A stretch of 64,000 nucleotides of DNA from Mesorhizobium neociceri (GTDB taxonomy: Bacteria; Pseudomonadota; Alphaproteobacteria; Rhizobiales; Rhizobiaceae): the NCBI RefSeq assembly GCF_013520985.1, contig NZ_JACDTY010000013.1, forward strand, positions 1-64,000. Reading direction: 5' to 3'. Below the pieces are notes generated by a model. It was not told the DNA's origin. It worked only from the letters and a program-made list of their open reading frames with translations, and ran no database searches. The first letter of the stretch is position 1, and each line of letters starts with the position of its first letter. Both the position numbers and the translations under genes were made by a program. Below are positions 49,632 to 58,539 of this stretch, in pieces.

Positions 49632-50621
49632 ATGGCAGACGCCTATACCCGCATCGCGGACGCGATCGTTCCGTCCGTTTATGCCCAGTACTCGTTCGAG
49701 GAGCATGTCCAGTCGCTGGAAATCTTCCAGGCCGGCATCCTGTTCAACGATCCGGCCATCACCGCCAAGCTGTCGATGGGCGGCCGCTCCGTCGACATGC
49801 CCGGCTGGAAGGATCTCGGCAACGATCCGTCCGAACCGGTCAATGACGATCCGGCCGATTCCATCGAGATGAAGAAGATCGGCGCCCGCCGCGAGGTCGC
49901 CGCCCGCAATGTCCGCGCCCAGGCCTGGGGCGTTCCGGACCTGACCTCGATCCTGGCCGGCGACGATCCGCAGAAGCTGATCGTCAAGCGCCAGACCGAG
50001 TACTGGCAGCGCGCCAACAAGCTGACCTTGCTCGGCATCCTCAAGGGGGTCGTGGCCGACAACATCGCCAATGATGCCGGCGACCTGGTGCGCGTCACCG
50101 GCGCTTCCATCGTCGACACCGACATCATCGAAGCCGCCTATCTGATGGGCGACCGTGCCGACAAATTCAAGACGATCTGGATGCATTCGAAACAGATGAA
50201 GGCGCTGAAGCTCGCCGACCTCATCGACTATGTACCGTCGTCCGAGCAGGGCGGTCCGCTCATCCCCTATTACATGGGGCTGCGCTGCGTGGTCGATGAC
50301 GACATTCCGGTGGCTGCCGGCGTCTACACCGCCTTCATGTTCAAGGACAAGGCGATCCTGTGGAACGAGCTGCCGGTCAACACCGAAGGCGGGCCGCTGG
50401 AGTTCGACCGCAAGCCGCGCCAAGGCCATGGCGGCGGCGTTACCGAAATGGTCGGCCGCCGGCATTTCGTGCCGCACGTGCCCGGCACCCGCTTCCTCGA
50501 TGCGTCCTCGGCCGGCGAATTCGCCACCGACGCCGAACTGGCGCTCGCGGCGAACTGGGACCGCACGGCGTCCAGCGTCAAGAACATGACGTTCATCGCG
50601 CTGAAGACGAGCGAGGCCTGA
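49632..50621 (+). CDS. Major capsid protein
   Basis: A 329-residue protein. DAIVPSVYAQYSFEEHVQSL-EIFQAGILFNDP starts the N-arm, then VDMPGWKDLGNDPSEPVND and KKIGARREVAARNVRAQAWG (E-loop and spine helix), ASIVDTDIIEAAYLMGDRAD-KFKTIWMHSKQMKALK and the C-terminal RRHFVPHVPGTRFLDAS. The pattern is that of HK97-fold capsid proteins of the N4-gp56/coat family seen in podophages. A good GGAAGTG ribosome site precedes ATG 49632. Confidence 0.85.
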   Translation: MADAYTRIADAIVPSVYAQYSFEEHVQSLEIFQAGILFNDPAITAKLSMGGRSVDMPGWKDLGNDPSEPVNDDPADSIEMKKIGARREVAARNVRAQAWGVPDLTSILAGDDPQKLIVKRQTEYWQRANKLTLLGILKGVVADNIANDAGDLVRVTGASIVDTDIIEAAYLMGDRADKFKTIWMHSKQMKALKLADLIDYVPSSEQGGPLIPYYMGLRCVVDDDIPVAAGVYTAFMFKDKAILWNELPVNTEGGPLEFDRKPRQGHGGGVTEMVGRRHFVPHVPGTRFLDASSAGEFATDAELALAANWDRTASSVKNMTFIALKTSEA

Positions 50622-50680
50622 GCGCTTGCTCGCGAGAGGCGGGGCCGAGGCCCCGCCTCCTTCCAGGCAGCGTTCCTTCG

Positions 50681-50840
50681 CGCCCCCCTCTGTCCTGCCG
50701 GACATCTCCCCCACTTGGGGGGAGATCGGCTATGGCGCCGGCTTTCGCCAATCTCCAGCGTTGAAGAAAGAGCAGCGTCGGCGAAGCTGCCAACCTCCCC
50801 CCTCGTGGGGGAGATGTCCGGCAGGACAGAGGGGGGCGCC
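50681..50840. repeat. Family A palindromic repeat, inverted pair
   Basis: Copies at 50681-50730 and 50799-50840 with hairpins facing inward, filling most of the gap between the capsid gene and tail tube protein A. Their presence inside a structural operon is unusual for an active phage. Confidence 0.85.
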
Positions 50841-50908
50841 GTAGAGCGCTAATCACAGCGATTTGCGTATCCGCACTTCACCCATCCACCCATCACGGAG
50901 GCCTGACC

Positions 50909-51511
50909 ATGGCCGTCACCCCGCTCGACATCGCCAACATGGCGCTCGCCGTCCTCGACGAGGCGCCGATCGACAGTCTCGATCAGGACGTCAAGGCGGC
51001 GCGTCTCTTGAACCTGCATTTCGACCTGACGCGGGAAGCGGAACTCATCAGGCACGCCTGGGTGTTCGCGATCCTCGCCGCCAGCGTCGCAGGCGCCGAC
51101 ACCGGCAGCGGCGATTGCACTTTGAATTTCGCCTATGAACTGCCCGCCGATTGTCTGCGTCCGCTGCCGCAGACGGCAAATGGCGAGCCGGACGGCGTGC
51201 CGGTCTCCTGGCGCCAGGAAGCCGGACTGATCTATTGCGACCAGTCCGGGCCGCTGATCATCCGCTACATCGCCAATCTCACCGACCCCAATGACTGGGA
51301 CGCCCTGTTCACCGAAGTGTTGGTGGCAGCCCTCGCCATCAAGATCGCGCATCCCTTGACCCACAAGGCCGGCATGATCGACATCGCCCGTTCGGCCTAT
51401 GACCGCGCGCTCGACGCCGCCTTTGCCGCCAACGCCGTCCAGCGCGGCGGCCGGCTTTACACCGACTCATGGGCGCAGCAGCGCGGCGACTTCAGGGTGT
51501 TTGGCCGATGA
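50909..51511 (+). CDS. Tail tubular protein A (T7 gp11-like)
   Basis: A 200-residue protein. TPLDIANMALAVLDEAPIDS-LDQDVKAARLLNLHFDLTRE, then HAWVFAILAASV and YELPADCLRPLPQ are the usual gatekeeper (adaptor) segments; SGPLIIRYIANLTDPNDWDA-LFTEVLVAALAIKIAHPLT and the C-terminal DSWAQQRGDFRVFGR complete the family pattern. It forms the ring between portal and nozzle. ATGA overlap with the next gene. Confidence 0.87.
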   Translation: MAVTPLDIANMALAVLDEAPIDSLDQDVKAARLLNLHFDLTREAELIRHAWVFAILAASVAGADTGSGDCTLNFAYELPADCLRPLPQTANGEPDGVPVSWRQEAGLIYCDQSGPLIIRYIANLTDPNDWDALFTEVLVAALAIKIAHPLTHKAGMIDIARSAYDRALDAAFAANAVQRGGRLYTDSWAQQRGDFRVFGR

Positions 51512-53973
51512 CCGCGCTTTACCCGATCCAGGACGTTTTTACGCGTGGCGAGATTTCGCCCAGGCTGCACGCGCGCGCTTCGCTCGATTTCTATCGCGCC
51601 GCGTTGGCGAAATGCGAGAACTTCGTCACGCTGCCGCATGGCGGCATCCGCGCCCGCGGCGGCAGCTATTTCGTCAACGAGGTGAAGAACTCGGCCAGGA
51701 AGACGCGCGCCATCCCCTTCATCTTTTCCTCCGAACAGGCCTACTGCCTCGAATTCGGCGACCTCTACATCCGCGTTTATGCCTATGGCGCACGCGTCGG
51801 GACCGTCGAGGTGGCCTCGCCCTATCTCGAAGCCGATCTGTTCGACCTCGCCTATGTGCAGTCGGCCGACCAGATGTGGATCACGCACAGGAACTATCCG
51901 CCCAAGGTGCTGACGCGCACCGCGCACACGGCATGGGCGCTGACCGACTTCGAATTCCTCGACGGCCCTTATGACGACATCAATACAACCAGCACCACGC
52001 TGACGCCGTCCGATACCGGCCATCTCACGCCCGACATGACCAGCAACACCACGCCCAGCGGTACCGCTTCGGATGGTGGCGGCAGCGCCAATGCCTGGGC
52101 GATATTCGACCGCGACAAGACCCAGAATATCCTGATCTCCGGCGGCGGCGACGGCTATGTCCGCTTTCGCAACGCCGGCGGCGCCCAGCGTGTGGTCGAC
52201 GCCTATTGGGTCACGGCCGCCAACCAGGCGACCCGTGCCTTCGACTATGCGACGGCCTGGGAAATCCAGGGCTCGAACGACGGCACCAACTGGGTGACGC
52301 TCGACACCAGGACCGGCGAAGCCGGCTGGGGCAACGGCGAAACCCGCTACTACGAGTTCACCAACGCAAACGCCTACGAATACCACCAGTTCGTCTTTTC
52401 CGGCGGCGGCGGCGACGATGCCAACAACACCTATCTCGCCGAGATCGCCTTCCACATTGCCGCTACTGACCAGATTCCCTTCGATCTCACCGCGTCCTCG
52501 GCCGTTGGCATCAATGGCGGCGCCGGCTTTCAGACCACCGATGTCGGCCGCGCCGTGCGCCTGCTCGGCGCCGATGGTCTGTGGCGCTGGGCCAAGATCA
52601 CCAGCCGCACCAGCACGACCGTGGTCAAGATCATCCTCTACGGCCATGCGCTGCCCAACACCAATCCGGTCACGCGCTGGCGGCTCGGCACTTTCGTGCC
52701 TGGCAAATATGTCGAGGCGGGCTCGCTCTATGAGGAGCGATTGGCCTTCAGCCGGCGCTTCTCGGTCTATGCATCGGCGACCGGCGACTTCGACAATTTC
52801 GCGCTCGGCGAAAAGGATGACGATGCGCTTGAGTTCATCCAGGCCGGCGGCGGCCAGGCCAACGATATCGTCTGGATCGCCGATTCCGACGGCGCGCTTT
52901 TGATCGGCACCTCAGGCGGTATCCGCGCGCTATCGGGCTCCGGCCTCGACGAGGCGCTGACGCCGTCTTCGTTCAAGAACCGCCGCTCGCGCACCTTCGG
53001 CTGCGCCCGTATCCGCCCGGTCGATGCGGGGCAATCCTTCCTCTATGTCACCCGCTCGCGCAAATCGATCGCCGAACTGACGCAGACCTCGACCAGCAAA
53101 TTCACCTCCGACGACATCGGCCAGATTTCCGAGCACATCCCCAAGCAGGGCGTGGTCGAACTGGCCTTCCAGACCGATCCCGACCCGGTGCTGTGGTTCC
53201 CGCTCGAGAACGGTGAGCTCGGCGGCTACACCCATCAGCCGAGCCAGGAGGTGCGCGGCATGCACCGCCATCGCTTCGGCGGCACCTTCGCTGGTTCGGG
53301 GTGGCCGATCGTCGAGAGTGCGGTGGTGACCCCCGGCCAGAACGGCGTCGACGACATCTGGCTGGTCGTCAAGCGCACCATTGGCGGGGTCACCAGGCGC
53401 TACATCGAAATCATGACCACGCCGTTCGAATATGGCCTGCTGGAGGATGCTTTCCAGGTCGACTGCGGGCTGACCTATTCGGGTGCGGCCGTCAACGTCG
53501 TCTCCGGGCTCGGCCATCTCAACGGCCAGCTGGTCGACGTGCTGGCCGGCGGCACAGTCTATCGCGGCCTGCCCGTCGCTTCCGGCCAGGTAACGCTGCC
53601 CGGCGGCGCCACGGCAGCGAAGTGGCAGGTTGGGCTGCCCTTCCAGTCCGAGGCAAACACGCTGGAGCTCGATGTTGGCGGCCAGGACGGTTCCGTTATC
53701 GGTCGCCGCAAGAAGGTGGCGAAAGTCATCCTGTCGCTGCTCGAGACCGACACGACGGGGTTGCAGGTGCAATCCTTCATCCGCGGCCGCTGGGAGAGCG
53801 TGCGCATGCCAAGCATCGTCGCGCCGGACGGCAAGGCGAAGCTTTACACCGGTAATGTCGATGTGCCGGTCGACGACAGTTGGGAAGGGCAGGGCAGGGT
53901 CAGGATTCGCCACGTCAATCCGACGCCCTGCACGATCCGGGCGTTTACGCCGGTGTTCGATGCCGAGCCGTAG
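51508..53973 (+). CDS. Tail tubular protein B / nozzle (T7 gp12-like) with a discoidin-like insert
   Basis: An 821-residue protein starting MTALYPIQDVFTRGEISPRL. RASLDFYRAALAKCENFVTL-PHGGIRARGGSYFV and RAIPFIFSSEQAYCLEFGDL are the conserved nozzle N-terminus; FVPGKYVEAGSLYEERLAFS-RRFSVYASATGDFDNF and the later GQSFLYVTRSRKSIAEL belong to the body. Residues ~180-330 hold an F5/8-type (discoidin) carbohydrate-binding-like insert (WAIFDRDKTQNILISGGGDG, WEIQGSNDGTNWVTLDTRTG). It forms the tail tip for attachment and ejection; the insert may bind surface sugars. Confidence 0.87.
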   Translation: MTALYPIQDVFTRGEISPRLHARASLDFYRAALAKCENFVTLPHGGIRARGGSYFVNEVKNSARKTRAIPFIFSSEQAYCLEFGDLYIRVYAYGARVGTVEVASPYLEADLFDLAYVQSADQMWITHRNYPPKVLTRTAHTAWALTDFEFLDGPYDDINTTSTTLTPSDTGHLTPDMTSNTTPSGTASDGGGSANAWAIFDRDKTQNILISGGGDGYVRFRNAGGAQRVVDAYWVTAANQATRAFDYATAWEIQGSNDGTNWVTLDTRTGEAGWGNGETRYYEFTNANAYEYHQFVFSGGGGDDANNTYLAEIAFHIAATDQIPFDLTASSAVGINGGAGFQTTDVGRAVRLLGADGLWRWAKITSRTSTTVVKIILYGHALPNTNPVTRWRLGTFVPGKYVEAGSLYEERLAFSRRFSVYASATGDFDNFALGEKDDDALEFIQAGGGQANDIVWIADSDGALLIGTSGGIRALSGSGLDEALTPSSFKNRRSRTFGCARIRPVDAGQSFLYVTRSRKSIAELTQTSTSKFTSDDIGQISEHIPKQGVVELAFQTDPDPVLWFPLENGELGGYTHQPSQEVRGMHRHRFGGTFAGSGWPIVESAVVTPGQNGVDDIWLVVKRTIGGVTRRYIEIMTTPFEYGLLEDAFQVDCGLTYSGAAVNVVSGLGHLNGQLVDVLAGGTVYRGLPVASGQVTLPGGATAAKWQVGLPFQSEANTLELDVGGQDGSVIGRRKKVAKVILSLLETDTTGLQVQSFIRGRWESVRMPSIVAPDGKAKLYTGNVDVPVDDSWEGQGRVRIRHVNPTPCTIRAFTPVFDAEP

Positions 53974-54040
53974 GTGAGATAGCGGCTCAGCGGTTGGCGC
54001 TCTTTCTGCAGCATTGGAGATTTGCGAAGGCCGACGTGAC

Positions 54041-54244
54041 GGCCAATCTCCACCCTTGAGGGGGAGATGTCTGGCAGGACAGAGGGGGGCGCTGTCCCGC
54101 CGAGATATCCGCTTAATCGCAACTGCTTCCTCACGCCGAATTCTGCAGAGAATCATCTGAGCGCAGCTAAGCAAAGCCCGGCGCTCCACGGCGCCCCCCT
54201 CTGCCCTGCCGGGCATCTCCCCCTCTAGTGGGGAGATCGGCAGC
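54041..54244. repeat. Family A palindromic repeat, inverted pair
   Basis: Copies at 54041-54098 and 54191-54244 with tails facing inward. They fill most of the 313-base gap between tail tube protein B and the next phage gene; no gene is seen in the remainder. Confidence 0.85.
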
Positions 54245-54286
54245 TTCGCTGTCGCGCCCATCCCTCCTCACAAGGAACCCACCCCA

Positions 54287-54949
54287 ATGACCCATGCCGA
54301 AGCCCTCGGCAAGGCGCGGACGGCTGCCGATTTTGCAGCTGTCATCGCCTTGCTCGATACCGACATCAACCATGCCGTCGCCCACAGGCGCGAGCTGGAG
54401 CAGGCCGAGGACCGGGCGGTCTTCGGCGACGGCGACCTTGCCGCTGCGCGCGCCGCGCTCGATGCCTGCAACGACGTCATCACCGTGCTGGAAAAGACCA
54501 TCTGCGTCGCCGACACGCGCCGCATCGAAGCCGCCGAGAGCGAAGCTCGCGCCGACATTGCCGCTCTTGGCGACGAGATCGCGGCCAAGGCCGCCACCCT
54601 GACCGAGCGTTGGCGAAGCGCGCGCCGGCTGGTCGAGCAGCTTCGCCAGGAACTGTTCGAGGCCGATGCGCTTGTCCGCGCCATCGCCACCGCCAACGGC
54701 CTGTTCGACGCCGCCGGCGTCGCCGAGCTGAAGGTAAACCTCACCGCGACCCGCCGCGCCGCCATGGCCGTCGCACGCGCCGCAGCACCCGCCCGCCTCA
54801 GCCGCGCCGGGCTCCATGCCGACCGGCTGCTTTTGTCCTTGCTCGCCCCCGGCGGCGCGCTCGACCCGCGCCCTCAACTTGGCGCGCCGGTCGCCGGCGT
54901 CAAAACCAAATTCATTGCCGCAAGCAAAACCCTGAGCGAACGAGGCTGA
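54287..54949 (+). CDS. Helical phage protein of unknown function
   Basis: A 220-residue Ala/Glu/Arg-rich helical, coiled-coil-like protein (HRRELEQAEDRAVFGDGDLA, ADIAALGDEIAAKAATLTER, RRLVEQLRQELFEADALVRA). No family recognised. Its place before the internal core proteins suggests an assembly or internal virion role. It ends 2 bases before the next start. Confidence 0.6.
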   Translation: MTHAEALGKARTAADFAAVIALLDTDINHAVAHRRELEQAEDRAVFGDGDLAAARAALDACNDVITVLEKTICVADTRRIEAAESEARADIAALGDEIAAKAATLTERWRSARRLVEQLRQELFEADALVRAIATANGLFDAAGVAELKVNLTATRRAAMAVARAAAPARLSRAGLHADRLLLSLLAPGGALDPRPQLGAPVAGVKTKFIAASKTLSERG

Positions 54950-54951
54950 CC

Positions 54952-55491
54952 ATGTGCACACTTGCTCTTCTCGGACTGGCAGGGACCGCTTTGTCCGTCG
55001 GCGGCGCGCTGGTCGAGGGCCAGCAGTCGAAGCAGATGGCCGACTATCAGGCCAAGGCCTATGAACAGCAGGCGCAGGCCGATGCGCAAAGTGCTGCCTT
55101 CGAACAGGGCCAGGAGCGCCGCAAGCAGGATCTGCTGCAGGCGCAGGCGCGCGCCCAGGCCGGCGCGTCCGGCGTCGGCATTGCCGGCTCGCCGACCGAG
55201 GTGCTGGCGGCGAATGCCAGGCAAGGCCAGCTCGACCTCAAGACGATCCAGTACGGATCGCAACTGCGCCAGAACAATCTGAACACCCAGGCCGCCATCT
55301 CACGCTTCTCCGGCAAGCAGGCGGTGACGGCGTCGATCTTCAAGGCCGGCAGCAGCCTCGTGTCGGGTCTCTCCGGGCTCTACGACCCGACGAAAAGCCC
55401 AACGTCGAGCATGGCCGCCAGCACGGTGCCGACGCGCTCCGTGATCTTCGGCAGTTCGCCGCTCAGGGCGCCGTGGGCGGGGAACAATTAA
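54952..55491 (+). CDS. Internal virion/ejection protein B (T7 gp14-like)
   Basis: A 179-residue protein starting MCTLALLGLAGTALSVGGAL, a hydrophobic helix, then a long Gln/Ala-rich coiled coil (EQQAQADAQSAAFEQGQERR-KQDLLQAQARAQAGASGVG) and ANARQGQLDLKTIQYGSQLR. This is the usual form of gp14-like core proteins that insert in the host outer membrane on ejection. The downstream gene starts on the next base. Confidence 0.78.
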   Translation: MCTLALLGLAGTALSVGGALVEGQQSKQMADYQAKAYEQQAQADAQSAAFEQGQERRKQDLLQAQARAQAGASGVGIAGSPTEVLAANARQGQLDLKTIQYGSQLRQNNLNTQAAISRFSGKQAVTASIFKAGSSLVSGLSGLYDPTKSPTSSMAASTVPTRSVIFGSSPLRAPWAGNN

Positions 55492-58400
55492 ATGGCGACC
55501 ATACCTCTCCAACTTGCCCAGCGCCGGCTCGATACCGGCAATGTCGTTTCCTATCCCGAGGGATCTCCCGTCGGCAGGGCGATGCAGGGTTTTGGCGACG
55601 AGCTTTCCGCTCTCGCCGAGCACTACCGGCAGATGAAAGAGCGGCAGGAGGCGTTCGACGCCGACCTCGCACGCCGCCGGTTCGACGGCCAGATTGCACA
55701 GGCGGAAGACCAGGTGACGGCGAACGCCTCGGCCGATGGCAGCGGTCTGCATGATGCCATGTACGGGCAGGTCGACCCGCACACCGGCAAGGTGGTCAAG
55801 CCCGGCCTGTTCGACACGCTGTTCGGCAATGCCTTGCCCAACATGCCCGAGAGCAAGCGCGCCAACTTTGCCAAGCAGAAGGAAGCGCTGCGCGCTGCGG
55901 GTTCGCTGCGCATGGCGCGGCGGCAGCAGGCGAAACGCGACGACTACGAGATGGCCGAGTGGACCAAGGTCGACAACATGTCCACCAGCGCCATCGCACA
56001 GAGCGACCCGAACGACACCGCAAATTTCGAGGCGATCCGGCAGAGCGGCTTCGACCTGATCGCCAAGATCGGCAACCCGCTTGCCAGGCAAGCCGCCGAA
56101 GCCGCCTGGCGCACCAACACGGCGAAGGCGCTCGTCCAGGCGATAATCGCTCAGAACCCGAAGCGCGCTGCCGAGATGCTGGGTGCGGTGACGGGTGCGA
56201 AACCTGCCGTCGATACGGTCGTGGACAAGATCATCGGTGTCGAAAGTGGCGGCAATGCCGCGGAAAAAAATCCCAATTCGTCCGCTTCAGGCGTCGGGCA
56301 GTTCCTCGACTCGACATGGGTGCAGACTGTTCGCTCGCACCGCCCCGACATCGCTGCTGGCAAAAGTGCATCCGAGATTATCGCGCTGAAAGGCGACGCT
56401 GAGCTTGGCAGGCAGATGACGGCTGCACTGACGCGCGACAATGCCGAGTACCTGACCAACCGTGGAATTCCGACCACACCGGGTAACCTCTATCTCGCGC
56501 ATTTCCTCGGCTCGGCTGGCGCCGTGAGTGTGCTGAAGGCCGATCCGGGGGTCCCGATCGCCAGCGTTGTCGGCCAGGACGCAGTGCGCGCCAATCCTTT
56601 CCTCGCCGGCAAGACCGTCGCCGACACCCGCGCATGGTCCGACAGCAAAATGGGCGCCTCGGCACAGGGTGACACCGTCGGCAAACCGACGTCGAACGTA
56701 AAAACGACGCAGGCCTCCAGGCAAGCCGACGGCGAGCTCGTCTGGGCGGCGGCTCCATGGATTGCTGACCTGCCACCGAATGATCTGCAGGATCTTGGCC
56801 AGAAGGCCCAGGTCGCGATGACGGAGCAGCTCTTCGACGCGCGCACCAATGTCCAACTCGCCTACCAGAATGCGCCGAGCGCCCTCATGTATACCGGCTC
56901 CTATTCAGGAAAGAAGCCGGACGATGAAGACCTCACTGCGGTCTATGGTGTCGAGGAGGGTGGAAAGCAGTCTCTTGGGGTCGATCGCACGTTCAAGGCT
57001 GGCACTCAGGCATTCGAGATGGTCAGAATGCCTGAGGACGCCATCGAGACGAAAGTGCTCGCGGCCAGGCCCAAGCCAGGCAGTGCGACCCCGGAGCAGG
57101 ATCAGGCGCAGTTTGAGATAACCACGTCCGCAGCCAGGCAGGTTTTGCAGGCTCGCGCCGCCGATCCCGCCGATTTTGTCCGCAAAATCGACCAGGCATC
57201 GGATGCCGACTGGAACGCGATATCGAGCAAGGACAGTTACGATCCAGCTGCTTATCAGAAGGCGGTGGCCCGCTCTGTCGCGGTGCAGTTGCAGCTTGGG
57301 ATCAAGAAGATCCAGCCGCTGCCAATGTCTGTCGTCAAAGACCTGGTCGACACCTTGAACGATGACAGGGTGCCACAACGCGAACGAGACGTGATCCTGC
57401 GCGATCTGTTCGCAGGCACCTCGGATCCGGGTGTTCAGGCAGCCATGGCGCTTCAACTGACCGGCGAGAACCAGTCTCGAATAGGGCGAAGCATCGCAAA
57501 CAATTCAGCTCCGATATCGGCAGAGGAGCGTGTGAGCCGAAATCTGGCGGCTTTTGATGCCCTACCGCTGCCTTTGAAGCCACTGGTAGCGCTCGATGAC
57601 ACCGTTCGTCTGATGGCGGACGGGATGACATTTGGATACGCGGACAAATTCGCCGCTACGATGAACTCGCTAATCTCGGGGAGCAGCTACGAGGAAGAAC
57701 TCGCGTCTGAGCGTGCCTGGACACAAAATGCGCGGGATCGAGCTGGGTCGGCGGGTACCGCGGCGGAGTTGGTTGGCGCCTATCTGACCGGCCGGGGTCT
57801 CGGAGAGGCCGGCATCACCCTCAGCGGTAGGCTCGGCACGGCCACTATGAAGGGGTTGTCTGGCCTCCTTGCCCGCACTGGCCTTGTGGCCGCTGAGGGG
57901 GCTGGGTATGGCGCCGTGGAAGCCGCCGGCCGTGACGAATCCATCGGAACTGGAACAGCTTTCGGTTTCCTTGGAGGGGCTGGTAGCAACGTTGTTGGAG
58001 AAGGCCTTGGTGCCGTTTATCGCCAAGCCGCAGAGTGGATAAAGCGACGTTCGTTTTCTCGCGAACCAATTGGTGACCGAACAGCGACGGAGCTTACTTC
58101 AGATCCTCCGACCCTAGAGGCTAGTTCAAGTTCACCAGCGGGGGACCCAACTAGCCCGGTGCCGGGCCTTGCTACAACCAATGGGGCCTCCGCTGGCCAC
58201 GACCTGCATCTTACCTATATGCCTCATTGGAACGCGGCACAGCGGGCGGCTGCAGATATCAAAGTGAAGATGTTGACGGAAGCTGCCACTGTGGTTAGCC
58301 GTGCGGTTCGCATAGGGAAATCCGCCAGAAAAATCTTTAAGAAGGCAGGTTCTTTAATCCCATTCGGCAACGACATTGACCATGTCATTGACCTGCAATT

Positions 58401-58539
58401 GGGAGGGGCTCATGTCTTATCCAATTTTGCCGTATTGGATTCGAGCGTCAATCGAAGTCTGGGTGCGCAGATATGGAATCAAATAAAAGACTTACCTATT
58501 GGAACTGCCATAAATAAAGTCACGATTGGAGAGCGCTGA
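55492..58539 (+). CDS. Ejection protein with lytic transglycosylase domain and polymorphic-toxin HNH-like tip
   Basis: A 1015-residue protein. Residues ~1-240 and ~440-720 match paralogue 1 (43596). Residues ~245-395 form an SLT lysozyme-like domain: VDKIIGVESGGNAAEKNPNS (catalytic Glu251), SASGVGQFLDSTWVQTVRSH, GNLYLAHFLGSAGAV. Residues ~735-830 are Gly/Ala-rich and hydrophobic (GRLGTATMKGLSGLLARTGL), like pre-toxin membrane-active segments. The final ~80 residues read FGNDIDHVIDLQLGGAHVLS then NFAVLDSSVNRSLGAQI, an HNH-like nuclease pattern (D963-H964...N...N-R) known from Rhs/CDI/T6SS toxins. The stop overlaps the immunity gene start (TGATG). Local GC drops after ~58.0 kb, which suggests tip exchange. 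Confidence 0.85.
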   Translation: MATIPLQLAQRRLDTGNVVSYPEGSPVGRAMQGFGDELSALAEHYRQMKERQEAFDADLARRRFDGQIAQAEDQVTANASADGSGLHDAMYGQVDPHTGKVVKPGLFDTLFGNALPNMPESKRANFAKQKEALRAAGSLRMARRQQAKRDDYEMAEWTKVDNMSTSAIAQSDPNDTANFEAIRQSGFDLIAKIGNPLARQAAEAAWRTNTAKALVQAIIAQNPKRAAEMLGAVTGAKPAVDTVVDKIIGVESGGNAAEKNPNSSASGVGQFLDSTWVQTVRSHRPDIAAGKSASEIIALKGDAELGRQMTAALTRDNAEYLTNRGIPTTPGNLYLAHFLGSAGAVSVLKADPGVPIASVVGQDAVRANPFLAGKTVADTRAWSDSKMGASAQGDTVGKPTSNVKTTQASRQADGELVWAAAPWIADLPPNDLQDLGQKAQVAMTEQLFDARTNVQLAYQNAPSALMYTGSYSGKKPDDEDLTAVYGVEEGGKQSLGVDRTFKAGTQAFEMVRMPEDAIETKVLAARPKPGSATPEQDQAQFEITTSAARQVLQARAADPADFVRKIDQASDADWNAISSKDSYDPAAYQKAVARSVAVQLQLGIKKIQPLPMSVVKDLVDTLNDDRVPQRERDVILRDLFAGTSDPGVQAAMALQLTGENQSRIGRSIANNSAPISAEERVSRNLAAFDALPLPLKPLVALDDTVRLMADGMTFGYADKFAATMNSLISGSSYEEELASERAWTQNARDRAGSAGTAAELVGAYLTGRGLGEAGITLSGRLGTATMKGLSGLLARTGLVAAEGAGYGAVEAAGRDESIGTGTAFGFLGGAGSNVVGEGLGAVYRQAAEWIKRRSFSREPIGDRTATELTSDPPTLEASSSSPAGDPTSPVPGLATTNGASAGHDLHLTYMPHWNAAQRAAADIKVKMLTEAATVVSRAVRIGKSARKIFKKAGSLIPFGNDIDHVIDLQLGGAHVLSNFAVLDSSVNRSLGAQIWNQIKDLPIGTAINKVTIGER

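Noticed and set aside
7864-54244. CRISPR array from the regularly spaced palindromes
   Set aside because: The repeats are dispersed, paired in inverted orientation and lie between genes; there are no unique spacers or cas genes.
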